Positions 57,570-64,000 of a stretch of 64,000 nt of DNA are shown here, one piece after another. Position 1 is the stretch's first letter; each line of letters opens with the position of its first letter. The notes beneath the pieces are model-generated. The model searched no databases and was not told the origin of the DNA. It was given only the letters and a program-made list of their open reading frames with translations. The stretch is from Pseudomonadota bacterium. Lineage in GTDB: Bacteria; Pseudomonadota; Gammaproteobacteria; Steroidobacterales; Steroidobacteraceae. Location of the stretch: the NCBI GenBank assembly GCA_021847105.1, contig JAJZUT010000003.1:62001-126000 (forward strand). Reading direction: 5' to 3'. The position numbers and the translations under genes are program-made.

Positions 57570-58694
57570 ATGGCCGACACCGATCAAGAACGCACCGAAC
57601 AACCTACTAGTAAGCGCCTCGAGGAGGCGCGCAAAGAAGGGCGCGTCCCGCGCTCGCAGGACCTGAGCACCGCCGCGGTGCTGCTCGTCGCCGGTGGCGC
57701 GTTGCGTGTGTTCGGCGCCAGCATCAGCACTTCCCTCATGGGCGTGATGCACGCCGGGCTCGAGCTCTCCAGTGCCCAGGCGCGCGATCCGCAGCTCGCC
57801 CTCGCCACCGCCGGCAGCGAACTGCTGCATGCGCTCATCGCGTGCGCGCCGGTATTCGCGCTGACGGTGGTCGCAGCGCTCGCCGCTCCGCTCGCGCTCG
57901 GCGGCTGGAACTTCAGCCTCGAGGCACTCTCGCTGAATTTTACACGGCTCGATCCGATCGCCGGCTTCGGTCGGGTGTTCTCGGTGCGCGGGGCCGTTGA
58001 GCTCGCCAAGGCGTTCGCGAAGTTCCTGCTGGTCGCCGGCACTGCGTTTCTGGTGCTACACAACCAGGCGACGCAGATGCTTGCACTCGGCAGCGAACGG
58101 CTCGCGGATGCCCTCGGCGATTCGGTGCGGCTGGTTGCTGACGCAGTGCTGCTCATCTCCGGAACCCTCGGTCTGATCGCGGCGCTCGACGTGCCCTGGC
58201 AGCTCTGGCAGCACCACAAGGAGCTGCGCATGACGCGCGAGGAGATCCGCGAAGAAGCCAAGGAAAGCGAGGGCTCCCCGGAGAACAAGCGGCGTGTCCG
58301 CCGGGCGCAGCGCGATCTGCTGCGTCGTCGCATGATGCATGAGGTGCCCAAGGCGGATGTCGTCGTCACCAACCCGACTCACTTCGCCGTTGCGCTGCGT
58401 TACGACGAGAGCCGCATGCGCGCCCCACGCGTGGTCGCCAAGGGCGCCGATCTGATCGCAGCGCGCATCCGCGAAATCGCCACCGAGCACGCAGTGCCCG
58501 TATTCGAGGCGCCGCCCCTGGCGCGCGCTCTGTACCACAACGTCGATATCGGCGGTGAGATCCCCACCGCACTGTATGTCGCGGTGGCGCAAGTTCTGAC
58601 CTACATCTATCGACTCAAGGCAGCGCGCACCAGCGGCCAGCTGCCCCCCGAACCGCCCGTCATCGACCCCTCGATCGAAACCACCCGGCATTGA
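57570..58694 (+). CDS. flhB: Flagellar export switch protein FlhB
   Basis: Autocleaving export protein that switches from rod/hook to filament substrates. 374 residues: four membrane helices (about 33-200), then the cytoplasmic domain with the self-cleavage site N268-P269-T270-H271. Three bases after fliR. Confidence 0.97.
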   Translation: MADTDQERTEQPTSKRLEEARKEGRVPRSQDLSTAAVLLVAGGALRVFGASISTSLMGVMHAGLELSSAQARDPQLALATAGSELLHALIACAPVFALTVVAALAAPLALGGWNFSLEALSLNFTRLDPIAGFGRVFSVRGAVELAKAFAKFLLVAGTAFLVLHNQATQMLALGSERLADALGDSVRLVADAVLLISGTLGLIAALDVPWQLWQHHKELRMTREEIREEAKESEGSPENKRRVRRAQRDLLRRRMMHEVPKADVVVTNPTHFAVALRYDESRMRAPRVVAKGADLIAARIREIATEHAVPVFEAPPLARALYHNVDIGGEIPTALYVAVAQVLTYIYRLKAARTSGQLPPEPPVIDPSIETTRH

Positions 58695-58697
58695 TCC

Positions 58698-60788
58698 ATG
58701 AGCACCGCAACTGCCACTTCTCCCTCGCTCCCCTCGCTGCGTGACCTGCTGCGTATCGGCATCGGCGTGCCGGTGGGCGTGCTCGGCGTGCTCGCCATGG
58801 TCATCCTGCCGCTGCCGCCGATGGCGCTCGATATTCTCTTCACCTTCAACATCGCGCTGTCGATCGTCGTGGTGATGGGAGTCTTCTACGTTGCCCGCCC
58901 CATCGAGTTCGGCGTGTTCCCGACCGCGCTGCTGCTCGCTACCCTGCTGCGGCTGGCGCTGAACGTCGCCTCAGCGCGCGTGGTGCTGCTGCATGGCTAC
59001 GCCGGACCGGGTGCCGCCGGGCATGTCATCGAGTCATTCGGCCAGTTCGTGGTCGGCGGCAATTTTGCGGTCGGCGTGGTGGTATTCATCATTCTGACCA
59101 TCATCAACTTCGTGGTGATCACCAAGGGCGCCGGGCGCGTCTCCGAGGTCAGTGCCCGCTTCACCCTCGATGCCATGCCCGGCAAGCAGATGGCAATCGA
59201 CGCCGATCTGGGGGCCGGACTGATCACCCAGGATGAGGCCCGCTCGCGACGCGCCGAGGTACGCGCCGAGGCGGACTTCTACGGCTCGATGGACGGTGCC
59301 AGCAAATTCGTGCGCGGCGATGCGATCGCGGGCATTCTGATCCTGCTGATCAACATCATCGGCGGACTCGCGATCGGCACTCTCGGCCACGGCATGTCCC
59401 TCAGCGCCGCGCTGCACACCTATACGCTGCTCACCATCGGCGACGGTCTGGTGGCGCAGATTCCGGCGTTGCTACTCTCCACAGCCGTCGCGATCATCGT
59501 CACCCGCATGTCCCGTCCGCAGGACATGGGTGGGGAACTCAGCAAGCAACTGTTCGGCAACCCGCGCACGCTCGGGATCGCCGGCGGTCTGCTCGGCGCG
59601 CTCGGGCTGATTCCCGGTATGCCCAATGTCGCCTTCCTGCTGATGGCCGGTGTGTGCGGCGGCGGGGCTTATCTGATCCACCGGCGGCGTGCCCAGGTCG
59701 CGGCCGCACCGCCGCCGCCCCCCGCCGCGCCGCCAGCCCCGGAGTCCCGCGAGCTGTCCTGGGACGACGTGCGGCCGGTCGATCCGATCGGGCTGGAGGT
59801 CGGCTACCGACTGGTCTCGCTCGTCGATGCCAAAGGTCAGGGCGCGGATCTGCTCGGCAGGGTGCGCGGCGTGCGCCGCAAGCTCTCCCAAGAGCTCGGC
59901 TTCCTGCTGCCGGCGGTACACATCCGCGACAATCTCGATCTCGGTGCCAATGTTTATCGCATCAATCTGCACGGCGTGCCGGTCGGGGAAAGCACCGTCT
60001 ACCCAGACCGGGAGCTCGCGATCAATGCGGGTCGGGTATTCGGGCCGCTGCAGGGCATTGCCACGCGTGATCCCGCCTTCGGCATGGAGGCGGTGTGGAT
60101 TGAGCCCGCGAGCCGCGATCATGCCCAGGCGCTCGGCTATACGGTGGTCGACCCGAGCACCGTGGTCGCGACGCACCTGTCTTCCATTCTGCAGCAGCAT
60201 GCGCACGAGATCCTCGGGCACGAAGAAGTGCAGCAACTGCTGAACGCCCTGAGCAAGAGCGCCCCGAAACTGGTCGAGGACGTGGTGCCGCGTGTCCTGC
60301 CACTCGCAGTGCTGGTACGCGTCTTGCAAGGACTTCTCGCTGAACGCATCCCGATTCGCAACATGCGCACCATTATGGAAACGCTTGCTGAACACGCACC
60401 CCGTTCCCAGGATCCGGCGGTCCTGCTACCCCTGGTTCGCGTGGCGCTCGGCCGGCAAATCGTCCAGGACATTGCCGGTGTCACCGCCGAGCTGCCGGTC
60501 ATCACGTTCGAGCCGGACCTTGAGCGGCTCCTACAGGGTTCACTGACGGCCAGCGCGAGCGGAGCCGGACTGGAGCCTGGACTGGCCGAACGGCTGCAGC
60601 AGCGCGTCAACGAGGCGGCGCAGCAGCAGGAAGCCGCCGGCGCGGCGGCCGTGCTGCTCGTGCCGCCGCCGCTGCGCTCACCGATGGCGAAATTCCTGCG
60701 CGCCAGCCTGCCGAATCTGCACGTCTTGGCCTGGAATGAAATTCCCGACAATCGCAAGGTCCGCGTGGTCACCGCGGTCGGCAGGTAA
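58698..60788 (+). CDS. flhA: Flagellar export protein FlhA
   Basis: Proton-using export platform; the largest gate component. 696 residues with about eight membrane helices (20-330), the conserved FHIPEP-family loop (VSEVSARFTLDAMPGKQMAI), and a cytoplasmic cargo-binding domain. Three bases after flhB. Confidence 0.97.
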   Translation: MSTATATSPSLPSLRDLLRIGIGVPVGVLGVLAMVILPLPPMALDILFTFNIALSIVVVMGVFYVARPIEFGVFPTALLLATLLRLALNVASARVVLLHGYAGPGAAGHVIESFGQFVVGGNFAVGVVVFIILTIINFVVITKGAGRVSEVSARFTLDAMPGKQMAIDADLGAGLITQDEARSRRAEVRAEADFYGSMDGASKFVRGDAIAGILILLINIIGGLAIGTLGHGMSLSAALHTYTLLTIGDGLVAQIPALLLSTAVAIIVTRMSRPQDMGGELSKQLFGNPRTLGIAGGLLGALGLIPGMPNVAFLLMAGVCGGGAYLIHRRRAQVAAAPPPPPAAPPAPESRELSWDDVRPVDPIGLEVGYRLVSLVDAKGQGADLLGRVRGVRRKLSQELGFLLPAVHIRDNLDLGANVYRINLHGVPVGESTVYPDRELAINAGRVFGPLQGIATRDPAFGMEAVWIEPASRDHAQALGYTVVDPSTVVATHLSSILQQHAHEILGHEEVQQLLNALSKSAPKLVEDVVPRVLPLAVLVRVLQGLLAERIPIRNMRTIMETLAEHAPRSQDPAVLLPLVRVALGRQIVQDIAGVTAELPVITFEPDLERLLQGSLTASASGAGLEPGLAERLQQRVNEAAQQQEAAGAAAVLLVPPPLRSPMAKFLRASLPNLHVLAWNEIPDNRKVRVVTAVGR

Positions 60789-60791
60789 GCG

Positions 60792-61967
60792 ATGAAGATC
60801 GTCCGACACACCGCCCCCGACATGCGCCAGGCTCTGCGTGCGATCCGCGAGCAGCTCGGTGACGATGCGGTCATTCTTTCCTCGCGCCGGGGACCGCAAG
60901 GCGTGGAAGTGACCGCGGCGATCGATTTTGACGCTGCGCGCCTCGACAGCGCCGCGGCGGCGCCCGAGACGCGCGTGGCTGCCGCCCCGCACTTCACGAG
61001 CCCCGCCCCGGCGCTGACTGCGCCGGCGGGAGAGGGCTCCGCCGCGGCCATGGGGAACGAGCTGAAGACGTTGCGGCGCATGCTCGAGACGCAGCTGTCG
61101 CAACTCGCCTGGAACGAGCGTTCCCGGCGCAATCCAGTCCATGTCGAGCTGCTGCGCGAGCTGTCCGAGATTGGCATCGCCCAGGACCTGGCCGATCACC
61201 TCGTCGGACAATTGCCGGATGGCGTAGATCTGACGCAGGGGCGACGGTTTACCGTCGCCGGCCTCTCGCAGTACCTGCTGGTCACCGGCGATCGCTGGCT
61301 CGACAGCGGCGGCCGGGTGGCATTCATCGGCGCGACGGGGGTCGGCAAGACCACCCTGCTGGCCAAACTTGCGGTGCGCTGGATCCTGCGCCATGGGGCC
61401 CAGGACCTGGCGCTCATTGCCTCGGATACCGTGCGCATCGGCGCGCAGGATCAGATGCACGCCCTCGGCCAGCTGCTCGGTGTGCCCGTGCACGTGCCGG
61501 ATCGCTTCGATGCGCTGCCGCAGCTGCTGGCGCGCCTCAGTCGCTACCGGCTGGTGCTCATCGATACCCCGGGTGCCAGCGTGCGCGATGCGCAATTCGA
61601 GGCGCGGCTCGCGGTGCTCGGCGCCTGCGCCCCGCTGCTTGAGCCGGCGCTGGTGCTCGCCGCGAGCACGCAGGCCGGGGCGCTGGAGGAAACGATCCAG
61701 CGCTGCGCCCCACTGAAGCCCGCCTCCTGTCTGCTCACCAAGATGGACGAAGCGGCGAGCCTCGGCGGAGCACTCTCGGCGCTGATCCGCGCGCGCCTGC
61801 CGCTCTCCTATGTCAGCGATGGGCAGCGTGTGCCGGAAGACCTGCGCCCGGCACGCGCGCTCGAATTGGTCTCCCAAGCGGTGCAGCTCGCCAAGACGAG
61901 CGGTGCCGCCGCCGATGAAGATCTCCTGCGACGCAGATTTGGAAAGCTTGCCCATGCCAACACCTGA
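60792..61967 (+). CDS. flhF: SRP-like GTPase FlhF
   Basis: Sets the polar position of the flagellum. 391 residues: basic B domain, Ala/Pro-rich linker, N-G domains with GATGVGKTTLLAKLA at about 180-194 and SDTVRIGAQDQMHALG. Three bases after flhA; overlaps fleN by 14 bases. Confidence 0.96.
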   Translation: MKIVRHTAPDMRQALRAIREQLGDDAVILSSRRGPQGVEVTAAIDFDAARLDSAAAAPETRVAAAPHFTSPAPALTAPAGEGSAAAMGNELKTLRRMLETQLSQLAWNERSRRNPVHVELLRELSEIGIAQDLADHLVGQLPDGVDLTQGRRFTVAGLSQYLLVTGDRWLDSGGRVAFIGATGVGKTTLLAKLAVRWILRHGAQDLALIASDTVRIGAQDQMHALGQLLGVPVHVPDRFDALPQLLARLSRYRLVLIDTPGASVRDAQFEARLAVLGACAPLLEPALVLAASTQAGALEETIQRCAPLKPASCLLTKMDEAASLGGALSALIRARLPLSYVSDGQRVPEDLRPARALELVSQAVQLAKTSGAAADEDLLRRRFGKLAHANT

Positions 61968-62832
61968 GCTCAGCCTGATCAACAACGCGAAACTCAAGGC
62001 GCTCGCCCAGCCGGTGCAGGTCATCGCCGTCACCGGCGGTAAGGGAGGCGTCGGCAAGACCAGCGTCTCGGTCAACCTCGCCACGGCGCTCGCGGCACGC
62101 AAGCGCGTCGTGCTGCTCGACGGGGACCTGGGGCTCGCCAACGCCGATGTCTTCCTCGGCCTGTCCCCGCGCTACACCCTGGCGCACGTCATCAGCGGCG
62201 AGCGCACGCTCGATGAGGTGCTGATTCAGGCGCCACAGGGCTTTCAGGTGGTGCCAGCCGCCTCCGGTGCGGCCGACCTCGCCTGCATGGGTGCAAGCGA
62301 ACACCTCGGTCTGGTGCGCGCGTTCAGCTCCCTCGCGGCGCAGATCGAGGTGCTGATCGTCGACACCGCCGCCGGTATCGCGCACAGCGTGCTGCAGTTC
62401 GCTCAAGCCGCCCAGCAGGTATTGGTGGTGATCTGCGACGAGCCCGCCTCGCTCACCGACGGCTACGCGCTCATCAAGGTCCTCAGCCGCAATCACGGCG
62501 TAGGGCGCTTTCGGGTCCTCGCCAATCGGGTGCGCGGCCCCGGAGCCGGCCGGGAACTGTTCGAGCGCTTCGAGCGGGTCACCACGCGCTTCCTCGACGT
62601 CGTACTCGAGTTCGCCGGGGAAATCCCCGAGGACGAATACCTGCAGCGCTCGGTGCGTGAACAGCGTCCAGTCTGTGACGCATATCCCGCAAGCAGTGCC
62701 GCCCGGGCATTTAAGAAACTCGCCGACGCGGCCGATAAATGGCCAGTACCGTCCGGTCCGCGCGGCAATATTGAATTCTTCGTGGAGCGGCTGGTACAGC
62801 GCGGTCCGGCGAAACTGGCGGTCGTGTCATGA
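61954..62832 (+). CDS. fleN: MinD-like flagellar number regulator FleN/FlhG
   Basis: ParA/MinD ATPase that limits flagellar number; in Pseudomonas it binds FleQ and restrains it. ATG 61954 gives 292 residues. Deviant Walker A GGKGGVGKT (signature K30, P-loop K35), switch motif DGDLGLANADVFLG, and a C-terminal tail. An in-frame ATG at 61915 would add 13 residues inside flhF. The pairing with a short FleQ is notable. Confidence 0.95.
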   Translation: MPTPELSLINNAKLKALAQPVQVIAVTGGKGGVGKTSVSVNLATALAARKRVVLLDGDLGLANADVFLGLSPRYTLAHVISGERTLDEVLIQAPQGFQVVPAASGAADLACMGASEHLGLVRAFSSLAAQIEVLIVDTAAGIAHSVLQFAQAAQQVLVVICDEPASLTDGYALIKVLSRNHGVGRFRVLANRVRGPGAGRELFERFERVTTRFLDVVLEFAGEIPEDEYLQRSVREQRPVCDAYPASSAARAFKKLADAADKWPVPSGPRGNIEFFVERLVQRGPAKLAVVS

Positions 62833-63581
62833 ACGCTGCCAGCGCCTATGGCGGAGCGCGACGGCTCGGCGTGACGAGCGAGGCTGCCGACCTCGTGACC
62901 CGGCACGCGGAACTGGTCAAACGCATCGCCTATCACTTGGCGGGCCGCCTGCCACCGTCCGTGGAGATCGACGATTTGATGCAGGCCGGAATGTTAGGGT
63001 TACTCGAAGCGGCGTCGAACTATGCGGCCGACCGTGGCGCTAGCTTCGAGACCTACGCGGGAATCCGTATCCGTGGCGCAATGATCGATGCGCTGCGCAA
63101 GCTCGACTGGGCGCCGCGCTCGGTGCACCGCAAGGCGCGAGCGGTGGCGGCAGCAGTCCAGCAGATCGAGCGCGATACCGGCCGCGACGCGCGCGACACC
63201 GAGATCGCCGAGCGACTCGGCGTGTCGCTCGAGGAGTACCACACGATTGTGCAGGACGCCGCGAGCTGCCGCCTGGCGGCACTTGATGACTCGGCGGTGA
63301 CGATTGAAGGCGAGGCGGACCCGTTCCTCGAGACCGCCGACGATGAGTTCCGTCAGGCACTGGTCGAGGCCATCGACCGACTGCCGGAACGGGAACGGCT
63401 GGTGATGTCGCTCTATTACAGCGAGGGGCTGAACCTGAAGGAAATCGGCGCGGTACTGAGGGTGACCGAATCGCGTGCCTGCCAATTGCACGGCCAGGCG
63501 CTGGTTCGGTTGAAGGCACGGTTGAGTGAGTGGCGCGACGGCCCGCAGACGGCCGCAACAGCGAGGCGAGGCAGGCAGTGA
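62829..63581 (+). CDS. fliA: RNA polymerase sigma-28 factor FliA
   Basis: Directs late flagellar genes (filament, motor, chemotaxis). 250 residues with regions 2 ([35 protein letters not shown]), 3 and 4 ([20 protein letters not shown]). Overlaps fleN by ATGA and cheY by GTGA. Confidence 0.97.
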   Translation: MNAASAYGGARRLGVTSEAADLVTRHAELVKRIAYHLAGRLPPSVEIDDLMQAGMLGLLEAASNYAADRGASFETYAGIRIRGAMIDALRKLDWAPRSVHRKARAVAAAVQQIERDTGRDARDTEIAERLGVSLEEYHTIVQDAASCRLAALDDSAVTIEGEADPFLETADDEFRQALVEAIDRLPERERLVMSLYYSEGLNLKEIGAVLRVTESRACQLHGQALVRLKARLSEWRDGPQTAATARRGRQ

Positions 63582-63964
63582 GTAAAGATCTGAAATTTCT
63601 GGTGGTCGATGATTTCTCGACCATGCGGCGCATCATCAAGAACCTCCTCCACGATCTGGGTTATTCGAACGTCACGGAAGCCGACGACGGCAAGACCGCC
63701 CTGCCGATGCTGCAGGCGGGCAACTTCGACTTCCTGATCACCGACTGGAACATGCCCGGCATGCCCGGCCTCGATCTGATCAAGGCGGTGCGTGCCGATG
63801 CTCGCCTCGCCAAGATGCCGGTGCTGATGCTCACCGCTGAAGCCAAGCGCGATCAGATCATCGAGGCGGCCCAGGCGGGGGTGAACGGCTATGTCATCAA
63901 GCCCTTTACTGCCGAGACGCTCAAGGAAAAGCTCGACAAGATTCTGGGCACAGCCGGGAAGTGA
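63578..63964 (+). CDS. cheY: Chemotaxis response regulator CheY
   Basis: Single receiver domain that binds FliM when phosphorylated. The GTG 63578 overlaps the fliA stop. 128 residues with acidic D11-D12, phospho-acceptor D56 ([14 protein letters not shown]), T86 and K108. The conserved sequence begins right after the GTG, so the longer open frame from 63530 is not used. Confidence 0.95.
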   Translation: MSKDLKFLVVDDFSTMRRIIKNLLHDLGYSNVTEADDGKTALPMLQAGNFDFLITDWNMPGMPGLDLIKAVRADARLAKMPVLMLTAEAKRDQIIEAAQAGVNGYVIKPFTAETLKEKLDKILGTAGK

Positions 63965-63971
63965 GACAGCC

Positions 63972-64000
63972 ATGGCGAATGTCTCAGTGTTGAAACGCGA
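63972..64000 (+). CDS. Start of next gene, position expected for cheZ (cut by window)
   Basis: ATG 63972 with GAGA five bases upstream opens MANVSVLKR before the right edge. cheZ follows cheY in this cluster in Pseudomonas-type genomes, but nine residues cannot confirm it. Confidence 0.4.

Overview
The window (64 kb, roughly two-thirds G+C by eye) is a densely packed, almost purely chromosomal stretch of a motile gammaproteobacterium. The folC-accD-truA-fimV block, a FimX-like gene beside parC/parE, the EpmA/EpmB/EF-P lysine-34 modification set, and a FleQ/FleN/FlhF-type flagellar cluster with sigma-54 promoters together point to the Xanthomonadales/Nevskiales/Pseudomonadales side of the class. 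I cannot name a genus. No transposase, integrase, CRISPR array, tRNA or rRNA gene was recognised.

Layout. 1-8071 (mostly minus): folC (cut by the left edge), accD, truA, fimV, aroC, prmB. 8070-14967 (mostly plus): a SCO1-type copper chaperone, psd, epmA, a free-methionine-sulfoxide reductase, efp (minus), epmB and a degenerate GGDEF/EAL FimX-like c-di-GMP receptor. 14975-21651 (minus): parC, parE, then an operon of rubrerythrin, a cysteine-rich Fe-S protein and DUF3501. 21815-24996 (plus): xseB, dxs, folE2. 24993-28469 (minus): a two-component pair and a Ser/Thr kinase fused to a cyclic-nucleotide-binding domain. 28600-38108 (minus): glyA-nrdR-ribD-ribE-(secreted hydrolase)-ribBA-ribH-nusB-thiL. 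38333-44070 (plus): ettA, mprF, a zinc-ribbon DUF4145-like gene, and an atypical PilZ-like gene. 44084-64000: the flagellar cluster, with fliK-J-I-H-G-F-E and two sigma-54 activators leftward, and fliL-M-N-O-P-Q-R-flhB-flhA-flhF-fleN-fliA-cheY-(cheZ) rightward.

How the genes work together. The flagellar block carries the export gate and ATPase, the basal body ring and switch, FlhF/FleN for placement and number, sigma-28, and chemotaxis output. Near-consensus sigma-54 sites precede both the leftward fleR-like/fliE unit and the rightward fliL unit. Both sigma-54 activators lack an N-terminal receiver domain and no FleS-type kinase lies between them. The rib cluster makes riboflavin, but its GTP cyclohydrolase II half has lost the zinc cysteines, and the operon is interrupted by a secreted alpha/beta-hydrolase gene of visibly lower G+C with its own consensus-like promoter. 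The rubrerythrin operon has a readable promoter, a TTAGA-N5-TCTAA operator candidate and a perfect 16-bp stem-loop after its first gene, which makes it the best-resolved candidate for a little-described oxidative-stress module here.

Several gene starts (SCO1, dxs, folE2, the response regulator, the PilZ-like gene) lack a Shine-Dalgarno sequence and instead carry a TANNNT- or GATACT-type hexamer 6-8 bases before the start codon, which suggests leaderless transcripts.
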